43,293 bases of DNA, taken from NCBI GenBank assembly GCA_013334245.1, contig JAAXXZ010000012.1, positions 1-43,293 on the forward strand. The letters run 5' to 3'. The position numbers were made by a program, and so were the translations under genes. Shown here piece after piece: positions 24,147-32,542 of this stretch (positions within the stretch are counted from its first letter, which is position 1; each line of letters starts with the position of its first letter). The notes under the pieces are model-generated. The model saw nothing but the letters and a program-made list of their open reading frames with translations. It was not told where the DNA came from and made no database searches. Source of the DNA: Candidatus Moraniibacteriota bacterium. Lineage in GTDB: Bacteria > Patescibacteriota > Minisyncoccia > Moranbacterales > UBA1568.

Positions 24147-26462
24147 ATGAGACGAATCATGACGTTCAAAGGCGTTCCGTGGCGGCATTTGGTACCGGAT
24201 GTTCTTCTTTCATCGCTTTTAGCCGCAAACACGGCGATCCTTCTTGAACGAAAGGCTGTCGATCCAGGATTCGTCCTGTTCGAGCGCGTATCGTGGCACT
24301 ATCTCATTTTTTTCGTCATCGGTGGCATTCTCGTATTCCGACTCATATCACGACTGCGGACCGTTTCCAAACCACGCTACGCATCCGCAATCGAATTCCT
24401 GTTTACGATACTGCCTGTCTGGCTGGTGCTTTATCACGGACTCTTTCTTTCGGGCAGGGAAACCCTGATTCATCCTTGCTTTCACTTTCTGGCCGGAATC
24501 TACCCTTTTCTTCTCGCATTCGCACTGCTACGTTTTCGTTCCGATGCCGTCGTGACGGACACGCCCGCATTGCCTCGGACACGGGTCATGATTCAGCGCT
24601 GGTTCGTCAAACAGGGAACCGACTTTTTGGCCGTCCTCACGATCGCAACCGTCGCTTCCGGATTTTTTTTCCTTCACGACATCGGTCGATTCGCCGGTGT
24701 CGACGAACCGCTCTGGACCTTTGACCGTATTCCGAGTTATTGGAAAAATATCGGCGAAGGCGACTGGGCCGGAACGAATATAAGTGACAAACCGGGAGTC
24801 ACTGTCGCGCTCTTCTCCGGAGCGGGCTTCTTCTTCATCGACGATCCCGCGTCATACGAAGCCGGCAAGGATAATTCCCAACCCAAAGACATCCTCCCGA
24901 TGAATCGCGCGTTGCGAATTCCAATCGCCCTGTTCGCGACCCTCTCGATACCCCTGTTTTATCTGCTCTGCGAGCGCCTCCTTGGTCGTCGTGCCGGTCT
25001 TCTTTCCGCAATTCTTATCGGCTTTTCTCCGATTCTCATCGGGATGAGCCGGCTTATCAATCCGGATGCGCTCCTATGGATCTTCGGACCCGCATCACTG
25101 CTCTCCTTCCTCGTCTTCGGCAAACGCCGAATGCCTGCGTTTCTTCATCTTTCTGGATTCCTTCTGGGACTCGCGCTCCTGACCAAATACGTCGCGAACA
25201 TCATGTTCCCGTTCCTGCTTCTCCTCATTCCGCTGTCATACCTGTTGAAGAACCGATCCAACAGGATTCCCGAAGGCATCTATCTTCGTGACGCGCTGAG
25301 AAACTTGTTCGGTCTTTCCACGACCGCGCTTCTCACTTTTTTTCTCCTGTATCCGACCACCTGGATGCGACCTATGGAGCTGCTCAAGGGAACCGTCCTT
25401 TCGGAAGCGTTCGCACCCGTGTGGCCGTTCTTTGCCGCCGCGGCGGCACTGCTGGTTTTCGACGGCTTTGTGCTCGACGGGAAGTTGCTTCGCATCATCT
25501 CCCGACCGTTCCCCGACGGATGCCTATTGCGAAGATTCGTCGGCGGCACTTTCCTTCTCATCATGCTGCTTGTCATCGGAAACACGCTTTCCGGAATGAA
25601 CCTGGCCGATTTCCAGTCGATCCTATCGTCACCGAAAAGCTCATACCGCGACGTCGGCACGCTCCCTTTTTTTCTTACGAACGTCTATCCGCTCCTGTTC
25701 GGCATACCGCTCCTGACCCTGTCCGGTCTCTTCATCGGTTCGATACTCCTCTTCCGCTCACCTGACGACCGGTACCCGGAACGCCCACTCGACGTCATTA
25801 CGGTCCTCTTCCTGTTCGTACTGACCTATGAAGCCGCAGCGACGGTGACACATGTGGCGTCAATGGCACGCTACCAGATCATGCTCTTTCCGATCGTCGG
25901 AATTATCGCCGGAACCGCGATAGCGCTTTCCATCAGGCCGCTCCTGCAGACCCTTCGATTTACCGGTACGACGTTCGCGGGTATCGCCTTCGTAATAGCA
26001 TTCGTCGCGTCGATCCCGCCCTTCCTTTCCGAACCGTTCTCCCTCAGCTATGCCTCCCCACTTCTTCCGAAGCGGTATTACCTCGACGTCAAGGACATGG
26101 GTTCCGGTTCGTACGAGGCCGCGACATTCCTGAATGCCCTGCCAGACGCGGAACATCTTTCCGTCTGGACGGATAAGAAAGGTCTCTGCACCTTTTTCGT
26201 CGGACAGTGTCATACCGAGCTCTCTTTCGAGGAGCTCGACGGCGTCGCTCTCGACTACGTCGTCGTCTCCTGGAGTCGAAAATCCCGTACTTCAACGGTC
26301 ATTTCGCGAGATCGCAGACTGTCCGGACATCCCGTACTCGACTTTTCGAACTACTATGATCGCGAGGATGGCCTTGCATATCGGCTCGACATCGGCGGTC
26401 GACCCGGACAATACGTGAAGGTGATTCCGGTCGATTCCACGCGTCCATCAGTCGTACGATAA
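24147..26462 (+). CDS. GT-C membrane glycosyltransferase, first of a tandem pair
   Basis: A 771-residue polytopic protein. An extra N-terminal region of about 170 residues with several helices precedes the GT39-like core. The core motif is FAGVDEPLWTFDRIPSYWKNI, then GDWAGTNISDKPGVTVAL, with DE as the expected catalytic acid. It recurs nearly residue for residue in the next gene (TTDEHLWKYDRIGRYW, GDWNGTYINDKPG). The end also matches (AYRLDIGGRPGQYVKVIPV). The two genes are 5 bp apart and are probably a tandem duplication, the first copy having gained or kept an N-terminal membrane module. Transfer from polyprenyl-phosphate sugar at the outer face is inferred from the superfamily. Confidence 0.78.
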   Translation: MRRIMTFKGVPWRHLVPDVLLSSLLAANTAILLERKAVDPGFVLFERVSWHYLIFFVIGGILVFRLISRLRTVSKPRYASAIEFLFTILPVWLVLYHGLFLSGRETLIHPCFHFLAGIYPFLLAFALLRFRSDAVVTDTPALPRTRVMIQRWFVKQGTDFLAVLTIATVASGFFFLHDIGRFAGVDEPLWTFDRIPSYWKNIGEGDWAGTNISDKPGVTVALFSGAGFFFIDDPASYEAGKDNSQPKDILPMNRALRIPIALFATLSIPLFYLLCERLLGRRAGLLSAILIGFSPILIGMSRLINPDALLWIFGPASLLSFLVFGKRRMPAFLHLSGFLLGLALLTKYVANIMFPFLLLLIPLSYLLKNRSNRIPEGIYLRDALRNLFGLSTTALLTFFLLYPTTWMRPMELLKGTVLSEAFAPVWPFFAAAAALLVFDGFVLDGKLLRIISRPFPDGCLLRRFVGGTFLLIMLLVIGNTLSGMNLADFQSILSSPKSSYRDVGTLPFFLTNVYPLLFGIPLLTLSGLFIGSILLFRSPDDRYPERPLDVITVLFLFVLTYEAAATVTHVASMARYQIMLFPIVGIIAGTAIALSIRPLLQTLRFTGTTFAGIAFVIAFVASIPPFLSEPFSLSYASPLLPKRYYLDVKDMGSGSYEAATFLNALPDAEHLSVWTDKKGLCTFFVGQCHTELSFEELDGVALDYVVVSWSRKSRTSTVISRDRRLSGHPVLDFSNYYDREDGLAYRLDIGGRPGQYVKVIPVDSTRPSVVR

Positions 26463-26467
26463 ATCCT

Positions 26468-28360
26468 ATGCGCCTGGAAACCTCATCTCTCCGTTACGCA
26501 CTCGCGATCGCGACCCTTTCGGTCATTTTCCTGCTGTTCGGGACCTACCATCTGGGGAAATTCGAGACGACCGACGAGCACCTGTGGAAATACGACCGCA
26601 TCGGACGATACTGGTCCGCTCTCGCACGGGGCGATTGGAACGGAACCTACATAAACGACAAGCCGGGCATTACCGTGGCCCTTATCTCCGGCATCGGGCT
26701 CCTTTCCGAACCCGATCCGAAAAAAAACGAGATGAAATCGATCGGTAACGACGCGCTCTATGAACGGTACGACGCTGACCATACGGCGATCGCGAACGTA
26801 CGGTTCCGACTTCCCGTTCTCCTGTTCGCTACCGCCTCCCTTACCGCCTTCTATCTTCTTTTCGCACAGGCGTTCGGTTCCCGTCGTGCGGCGCTTCTGT
26901 CTACCGCCCTGATCGCGCTCCATCCGATCCTTCTCGGCATGTCACAGATCATTAATCCGGACAGCTTTTTCTGGATCTTCGGAGGACTTTCGGCGGTCGC
27001 GTTCCTTGCGGCAGAGCGCACCGGACATCGAGCATTCATATTCCTATGCGGCATCCTGACAGGATTCGCCCTGCTTTCGAAATACACCGCCTTTTCGCTC
27101 TTCCTTTTCTACGGCCTCGTACTTGCCGCGCGGTTCATGTTCCCGGAACCGGTCCGACCTGAACCGAGATCCGCATTCCGAGGTGTGCTTGATATCGGTC
27201 TCGTCTTCGTCGTGGCGGCCGCGATATTCGCGCTCTTTCTTCCGGCGACATTCCTTCATCCCGAATATCTCTTCAGCGGTATCTTACAATTTTTCGATGG
27301 CGGCACAAAACCGGCAATCATACTCCTTTTCGTCGCCGTTCTGTCCGCGGTCATCCTGTTCGCTCTGCGTCGATACGCGTCCGCCCTGCTCGATCGAACC
27401 AGTCGTCTCGGCAGGCCAGCACTGCTCGCCTTATCCCTGGCATTCCTTGCGCTGATCGGGGTCTCGGTCCTGAACGTATGGACCGGTCAGCGGATATCGC
27501 CCGTCGAATCCCTCCGTGACGCCTCATACGCGAACGAGCCGAACAATTTCAGTTTCAAGCCCGTCATGGACCGGAAGACCGAGCCGGAACCAGGGCAGTC
27601 GGCGAAACTGTTCCTCATGGAAGCATACCCGTTCGTCTTCTCGTTGACACCGATACTGATGCTCTCCGTCATCTTCGCATCTGTCCTTGCCCTTCAGGGA
27701 ACGCTGACCCCGGCTCTTTCCCGAAATTACTTCGCGGTCATCGCATTCACGCTTTTTTACTTCGCCTCCACGCTCTCCGCCAAGGTAGTCACGAACGTCC
27801 GTTACTCAATCCTCCTCTACCCCTTGGCCGCCCTCCTTGGCGGTCTCGCGATCGATCACGCACTCGCGCGCTTCGCATCGCCGAAACGGCAACAGATCTT
27901 CTTTCTCACGACCATGTCGGTCACGATTGTCCTCGGCATCGCGACCCTCTGGCAGTTACGTCCCTTCCCGTTCAGCTTTACCAGCGTCCTGCTTCCGAAA
28001 ACATCCACGATCCATGACTCGTGGGGACACGGATCCTACGAGGCCGCGGAATACCTGAACGCTTTGCCGGACGCGGAGAACATCGTCATCTGGTCCAACA
28101 GCGATACCGTCTGCCGATTTTTTCGCGGAAAGTGTCTCAAGAGCCGCAAGATCGATCTGACTCGCGTCACCCCGGACTATTTTGTCCTTTCCAAGCGCGG
28201 GGTTCTCAAGAATAGCAACCGCTTCGTCCTTCAGAATGCTCCCGACCCGGAATTGTCCGCCGATCGATACTATGACCATATCGACGAACTCGCCGTCTGG
28301 CGACTCGACATCGGAGGAAGATCCGATAATTTCATAACCGTCATACCCTCGAACCTATGA
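26468..28360 (+). CDS. GT-C membrane glycosyltransferase, second of a tandem pair
   Basis: A 630-residue polytopic paralogue of the preceding protein, lacking its N-terminal extension. TTDEHLWKYDRIGRYWSALARG carries the acidic DE motif after helix 1. NDKPGITVALISG follows, and LHPILLGMSQIINPDSFFWIFG matches FSPILIGMSRLINPDALLWIFG in the sister protein. The C-terminal 110 residues are soluble with a conserved GSYEAAEYLNALPDAENIV stretch also shared with the sister. It ends with a 4-bp ATGA overlap with the next gene, so translation is probably coupled. Different acceptors or different sugars for the two paralogues are possible. Confidence 0.8.
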   Translation: MRLETSSLRYALAIATLSVIFLLFGTYHLGKFETTDEHLWKYDRIGRYWSALARGDWNGTYINDKPGITVALISGIGLLSEPDPKKNEMKSIGNDALYERYDADHTAIANVRFRLPVLLFATASLTAFYLLFAQAFGSRRAALLSTALIALHPILLGMSQIINPDSFFWIFGGLSAVAFLAAERTGHRAFIFLCGILTGFALLSKYTAFSLFLFYGLVLAARFMFPEPVRPEPRSAFRGVLDIGLVFVVAAAIFALFLPATFLHPEYLFSGILQFFDGGTKPAIILLFVAVLSAVILFALRRYASALLDRTSRLGRPALLALSLAFLALIGVSVLNVWTGQRISPVESLRDASYANEPNNFSFKPVMDRKTEPEPGQSAKLFLMEAYPFVFSLTPILMLSVIFASVLALQGTLTPALSRNYFAVIAFTLFYFASTLSAKVVTNVRYSILLYPLAALLGGLAIDHALARFASPKRQQIFFLTTMSVTIVLGIATLWQLRPFPFSFTSVLLPKTSTIHDSWGHGSYEAAEYLNALPDAENIVIWSNSDTVCRFFRGKCLKSRKIDLTRVTPDYFVLSKRGVLKNSNRFVLQNAPDPELSADRYYDHIDELAVWRLDIGGRSDNFITVIPSNL

Positions 28361-30822
28361 AGATTACCGACCTGCTCCGATATTCCGGATCGACCGGAAG
28401 ATTTCGGACGCTTTTCTCGCTTTTCCGCCGTCACGAAACGCATATCGCGCTCGCGGTCATCATCATCGCGGGAGCGATGCTCCGTCTTACGGATTTTTCT
28501 GACCTCGCGCGATTCAATGCCGATCAGGCGCGGGACGCCGCCGTCATAGACGTCATGTCCGAAGGAACCGTCTTTCCGCTACTCGGTCCAAAAGCCGGCG
28601 GAACGACCTTCAGGCTCGGTCCGGCATTCTATTATCTGCAGTTCCTGTCCGGTCTTTTCTTCGGTCACGACCCCGCAGGCATCGCCATCTTCGTTCCGAT
28701 ACTCTCGATACTCTCGCTGTTGCTTCTTTTTCGTCTCTTAACGATACTGTTTCCGGTCCGGCTCTCGCTTCCCCTGACCCTTTTGTCCGCCGTTTCCTTT
28801 TACGGCGTCAAATATGCTCGGTTCGCGTGGAACCCGAACCCGATCCCGTTCTTCGTGCTCGCCTTGCTATCGCTCTTGCTCCACCTTACGGACAAGAACG
28901 GAAAACGCTCCACGCTTTTCGCCATCCTCCTCGGTCTCGTCATCGGTATCGGAACCCAGCTTCATACCGTACTGCTGTTCCTTTTCCCGGCGATGCTCTT
29001 TCTGACGGCGGTGTTCCTTGTCGTGCGGGACCGGAAGCTGCCCATCTTCCGTTTCGCAATTATCATCGGTATCGCACTCGCGCTTCACGTCCCGGTCCTC
29101 GTTTCCGAACTGTCGACCGGCGGTGCCAATACGACCGCCTTCCTGAACGGTATCGACACCAAGACCGAACACCGGACATCCCTCGTGAAAACCGTCCTGC
29201 TCGACCTGGAATTCTTCGGACAAGGAACCGCATACGCCCTGACCGGTATCGAACCGGATCATGGCTGGACAAACCCTATCAAACTCATCGGAACGCATGA
29301 CCCGGTTGAGATATCGCTTTTTCTCGGCTCCCTCGCACTTCTTTCGGTCGGGCTCATCGGTTTCGTCTTCACGATATTTCGCCGGTCATCCGGTCAAAGA
29401 CGACGGCTCCTTGCGCTCATCGGATCGTTCTCCGGGCTCTCTTTCCTGCTCTTCCTGCCGCTCGGAAACGAACTCAATATCCGTTTCTTCATCATCCTGC
29501 TCTTCCTGCCGTACGTTTTCATGGGCATTCTTGTCGACTCGCTTACCACGCGACGCGAGTTCCGCCCTGTCGTTCTCATCGGGTTCACCACTCTTACGGC
29601 AGCGCTTCTTTTCACGAATCTTCGGTCCTCCTTCATGACGTACGACCTGTCCAAGTATCGAGCCGCCGAAAGCGCATACGGAGGTATTAGCCTTGGCGAA
29701 GCGCAGTCGCTCGCCGACTTCGTCCGGGAAACGGCGCACGAATCGGCTGCATCCCTTTTCCCGTTCGAATTCGCGCGGAGCGTGCGATACCTGGTCGAAC
29801 GGACCGGAATGCCGTTTCCGGAATACGATCAGAACAAGGCCGCTCCGGATTCCTTCGTCTTCGTCATAGAGCCCACCGATTCAAATATGACAGGCACGTC
29901 CGACTACGCCAGCCGCTTCGATCTCGTCTCGACGGCACGCTTCGGTCGGTTTACCGTTACCGCGATGCGCGTGAAGCCGTTCAAGGATATCCGAGTCGGA
30001 TTCATCACCGACATTCACGCGAAAACGACCTCGAAATCTACGGCAATCGAGGGCATCATTTCCGATTCCGGACGAGGGCTATCGGCATTCGTTCAAAGAA
30101 TGAATGACTCGTTCCACCCGGACTTCGTAGTAGACGGCGGCGACTTCATAGACGGCACCAACCGTCGTGGTCCGAAGTCCCTCGCGGATTTCGACGCGGC
30201 AGAAACGCTGTTCGATCGGACGGATTCGCCCCGCTATCACGTCATAGGCAATCACGACCTACGCGGACTCTCCGTCGCGGAATGGATCCGTCTTTCGAAT
30301 AGTCCGACTACCGATGTTCCCTATTATTCCTTCGACACGGACGACCTCCGCACGATCGTCCTCGACGGCATCGGCACCCCGACCGATTCCGGCACCTATG
30401 TCATCTCCGATGAACAGATCCGATGGTTCGAAGAAAGGTTGCGGGAAGCCTCCTCTATGAGAAAAATCGTCTTCATCCATGTACCGATCACTGGTGTCGA
30501 TATGCTTCGACCCGAACAGCTTCCGCCGATTGCCGACACTCCTTCAGCGGCCCTGTACGACCTGGCCAAGCGTTACGGCGTACTCGCGGTCTTTTCGGGG
30601 CATGTCGAGCTCGCCCGTTATTCGGAAGACGCCAAAACGAGATTCTTCACGTTACCGGGGCTCTATCGAAGCAAAAATAAAAACATCCTCTGGCTGGACT
30701 GCTACTACGAGGTCACGATCGGAAGAGCGACGGAGGTACGGATGTTCTACCGGAAAGACCCCGGGGATCCGTACCAGGAAGTCGATATTCCATCACCGGA
30801 GTTCGATGCGCTTACGAAATAA
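28357..30822 (+). CDS. GT-C glycosyltransferase fused to a calcineurin-like metallophosphoesterase
   Basis: An 821-residue two-module protein. Residues about 1-540 are a DQARD-type GT-C enzyme: NADQARDAAVIDVMSEG, LLGPKAGGTTFRLGPAFYYLQ, FAWNPNPIPFF. From about 544 a complete metallophosphoesterase follows: DIH near 551, GGDFID near 593, GNHD near 631, the lone His in FIHVPI near 706, and GHVE near 748, where the usual GHxH has lost its last His. Both GT-C C-terminal domains and this module should lie outside the membrane. A plausible job is to hydrolyse the (pyro)phosphate lipid or another phosphoester linked to the transfer; that is inference. It ends overlapping the convergent gene by 11 bp. 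Confidence 0.85.
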   Translation: MKITDLLRYSGSTGRFRTLFSLFRRHETHIALAVIIIAGAMLRLTDFSDLARFNADQARDAAVIDVMSEGTVFPLLGPKAGGTTFRLGPAFYYLQFLSGLFFGHDPAGIAIFVPILSILSLLLLFRLLTILFPVRLSLPLTLLSAVSFYGVKYARFAWNPNPIPFFVLALLSLLLHLTDKNGKRSTLFAILLGLVIGIGTQLHTVLLFLFPAMLFLTAVFLVVRDRKLPIFRFAIIIGIALALHVPVLVSELSTGGANTTAFLNGIDTKTEHRTSLVKTVLLDLEFFGQGTAYALTGIEPDHGWTNPIKLIGTHDPVEISLFLGSLALLSVGLIGFVFTIFRRSSGQRRRLLALIGSFSGLSFLLFLPLGNELNIRFFIILLFLPYVFMGILVDSLTTRREFRPVVLIGFTTLTAALLFTNLRSSFMTYDLSKYRAAESAYGGISLGEAQSLADFVRETAHESAASLFPFEFARSVRYLVERTGMPFPEYDQNKAAPDSFVFVIEPTDSNMTGTSDYASRFDLVSTARFGRFTVTAMRVKPFKDIRVGFITDIHAKTTSKSTAIEGIISDSGRGLSAFVQRMNDSFHPDFVVDGGDFIDGTNRRGPKSLADFDAAETLFDRTDSPRYHVIGNHDLRGLSVAEWIRLSNSPTTDVPYYSFDTDDLRTIVLDGIGTPTDSGTYVISDEQIRWFEERLREASSMRKIVFIHVPITGVDMLRPEQLPPIADTPSAALYDLAKRYGVLAVFSGHVELARYSEDAKTRFFTLPGLYRSKNKNILWLDCYYEVTIGRATEVRMFYRKDPGDPYQEVDIPSPEFDALTK

Positions 30823-31783
30823 TCGGCTCTTCCGGGTCGATATGGTATGTTTTCTTGTCACGAAAAAAGAACGAGGCGCCGACGAGACTGACCAGGATCT
30901 GGATGAAACGTCCCAGCAAGGCAACGGCAAGCGCCGCTTCGGGTCGGACGCCGATCAACGGGAAAAACGTATAATACGCCCACTCCTTGAGACCGATATT
31001 GTTGATGGATATCGGCAGGCTGGAGATAAGACTGATGAGGAATACGGTCGCCAGATACGGCATGATCGGCACGCGCTCTCCGAGCGCGAAGAATATCATC
31101 AAATTGAACAACCCGACGCCGACAATGGCGAACACCGCCGAAAGGATGAAGTTTTCCCGCAGGAACGGCCAATTCGCATACCCGCCGACCTCGCTGAAAA
31201 AATATCGGATCCTCTTCGGGAGCCATTCCACGAATTTCTTGAATCGAGGATGGGCGTAGACATATACGAGTACGATATCCGCGATCATGAACAGGAACAA
31301 TCCCAGACCGAATGCCGCGTAGAGCGGCTGCGCGAATATCTTTTTGAATCCGAGAAAACCGAAAATGAAAAACAGGACTATCGTCGCCCACAGTCCGATG
31401 AATCGCGTGAACATGACCGTTGAAATGGCCGCGGGATACCGCTTCTCGGACTTTCCCAGAATGTAACTCTGATACGCGTCCCCACCCAGAAATGACGGGA
31501 GAAAATTATTCAGGAACAGGCCCGCTAAATAGAACCCGGTCGCGTTCCTGAAAGTCATCGCGAAGTTCTTGTAATGCGCCGCACGCCACCAGCGTTCGAT
31601 ACACATGAACAACCCCATGAGATAAAAGCCGAGTGCGGCGAACAGGAACGGCAAAGATGCGTGAGACACCTCCGACCAGATGGTATACCAATCGACGTTA
31701 CGGATGAGGAGCGCTATCAGGACGACCGCCATCGTCAGCTTGAATACGAAAAAGGCCTTTTTCTTCAGGGGCTTGTTTTGCAT
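30812..31783 (-). CDS. LPG-synthase-type/AglD-like integral membrane protein (UPF0104)
   Basis: A 323-residue polytopic protein of the lysylphosphatidylglycerol-synthase transmembrane-region family (PF03706 type), whose members include flippase-like and AglD-like proteins found in glycan loci. Recognisable parts are LFLNNFLPSFLGGDAYQSYIL near residue 90 (the NxxxPxxxGGD motif), SAVMFTRFIGL-like helix (STVMFTRFIGLW), and SSLPISINNIGLKEWAYYTFF near the C-terminus (the PxSxxGxGxRE-like motif). The soluble LPG-synthase domain is absent. It overlaps tail-to-tail with the preceding plus-strand gene. Lipid-carrier transport or sugar transfer are both possible. Confidence 0.8.
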   Translation of the reverse strand: MQNKPLKKKAFFVFKLTMAVVLIALLIRNVDWYTIWSEVSHASLPFLFAALGFYLMGLFMCIERWWRAAHYKNFAMTFRNATGFYLAGLFLNNFLPSFLGGDAYQSYILGKSEKRYPAAISTVMFTRFIGLWATIVLFFIFGFLGFKKIFAQPLYAAFGLGLFLFMIADIVLVYVYAHPRFKKFVEWLPKRIRYFFSEVGGYANWPFLRENFILSAVFAIVGVGLFNLMIFFALGERVPIMPYLATVFLISLISSLPISINNIGLKEWAYYTFFPLIGVRPEAALAVALLGRFIQILVSLVGASFFFRDKKTYHIDPEEPIIS

Positions 31784-31888
31784 ACGGTATTGCCGGGTGA
31801 GTGCTCCGGTGTTACGATATCTTCACGGTGTATGGTAGCAGGAAGTACGGTAATCAGGAAGATATGGCCCACCTGACCTCGAAAACAT

Positions 31889-32257
31889 ATGCGGATCTAT
31901 ATCAGCCATTCCCGATCCTTCGATTTTGATAACGAGCTCTATTCTCCCATCAGAAAGCACTTCTCCGACAGCGCTCACGAGTTCGTTCTGCCGCACGAAA
32001 ACGGATCCGATGACGATACGAAATCGGTCATCGCGACCTGCGACCTCGTTTTGGCCGAGGTATCCTTTCCGGCGATCGGAGTCGGGATAGAGCTCGGTCG
32101 CGCCGAAGCCGCCGGCATACGGGTCGTCTACGTTCATAGGGTTGGAACCACACCCTCATCATCCATACGTCGCATAACCGATGACATCCGGGAATACGCC
32201 TCCGAGACCGGCCTGTTACAAATCATCGACTCCGCTCTCATTCGTGAAGAAATTTGA
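31889..32257 (+). CDS. nucleoside 2-deoxyribosyltransferase-like protein
   Basis: A 122-residue protein of the nucleoside-2-deoxyribosyltransferase-like superfamily. RIYISHSRSFDF opens the Rossmann-like fold. CDLVLAEVSFPAIGVGIELGRAEAAGIRVVYVHRVG carries the family's A-x-V-S-x-P-x-x-G-x-G-x-E-L-G motif, in which the Glu is the usual catalytic nucleophile. Family members cleave or exchange bases on deoxynucleosides or nucleotides; some relatives clean up damaged nucleotides. Length is at the short end. Its stop overlaps the -35 box of the trpB promoter, so the two transcripts are separate. Confidence 0.7.
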   Translation: MRIYISHSRSFDFDNELYSPIRKHFSDSAHEFVLPHENGSDDDTKSVIATCDLVLAEVSFPAIGVGIELGRAEAAGIRVVYVHRVGTTPSSSIRRITDDIREYASETGLLQIIDSALIREEI

Positions 32258-32282
32258 CAGTATGCGCGCGTACAAATATACT
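32254..32282 (+). promoter_or_regulatory. consensus promoter of the trp leader/trpB
   Basis: TTGACA (32254-32259), exactly 17 nt, TATACT (32277-32282). The -35 is perfect and the -10 is 5 of 6. The -35 overlaps the upstream stop codon. A start at A32289 would leave 3 nt before the leader ATG at 32292; a start at 32292 would make it leaderless. Confidence 0.85.
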
Positions 32283-32291
32283 GTTTTCACT

Positions 32292-32345
32292 ATGAGCAAC
32301 GTACCGTTCCGAACAAGCTTTATCGCGTGGTGGACCGCCTCCTGA
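32292..32345 (+). CDS. trpL: trp leader peptide (17 residues) with tandem Trp codons
   Basis: ATG AGC AAC ... ends TGG TGG ACC GCC TCC TGA. The peptide is MSNVPFRTSFIAWWTAS, with Trp codons at 32328-32333. The codons sit just 5' of RNA segment 1 (CCGCCT, 32335-32340) of a 1:2/2:3/3:4 hairpin set, and the stop codon overlaps the start of segment 2. This is the layout of ribosome-mediated trp attenuators in Proteobacteria. There is no room for a Shine-Dalgarno if transcription starts near 32289, so initiation is probably leaderless. Too short for ordinary gene finding; I rate it highly because sequence, position and structure agree. Confidence 0.88.
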   Translation: MSNVPFRTSFIAWWTAS

Positions 32346-32416
32346 AATAGGCGGAATTTGTTGATGATCCCGACGTCCCCGCCTATTTCACATACGAGGC
32401 GGTTTTTTATTTTTTT
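32335..32416 (+). promoter_or_regulatory. trp attenuator: alternative hairpins 1:2, 2:3 and terminator 3:4
   Basis: Segment 1 is CCGCCT (32335-32340); segment 2 TGAAATAGGCGG (32343-32354); segment 3 CCGCCTATTTCA (32379-32390); segment 4 AGGCGG (32397-32402). Segments 2 and 3 pair perfectly over 12 bp (antiterminator). 1:2 and 3:4 each pair over 6 GC-rich bp. Segment 4 is followed by T6-A-T7 (32403-32416), so 3:4 is a terminator. A ribosome stalled at the Trp codons covers segment 1 and frees segment 2 for 2:3; a ribosome reaching the stop covers segment 2 and lets 3:4 form. Confidence 0.9.
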
Positions 32417-32542
32417 CCCCGAACCATATGCGCATAAATCGACGATTTCTCTACCGCGGACTATCGACTCATTCCTGGCGACGCGCCATACCGTCATCAT
32501 TTTTCATCGGAAGCATCACCTAATATTCATCACATCAATCAT

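Noticed and set aside
32428-32523. 31-codon frame between the trp attenuator and trpB
   Set aside because: No ribosome site and no homology; Arg/Ser-rich chance frame in untranslated leader.
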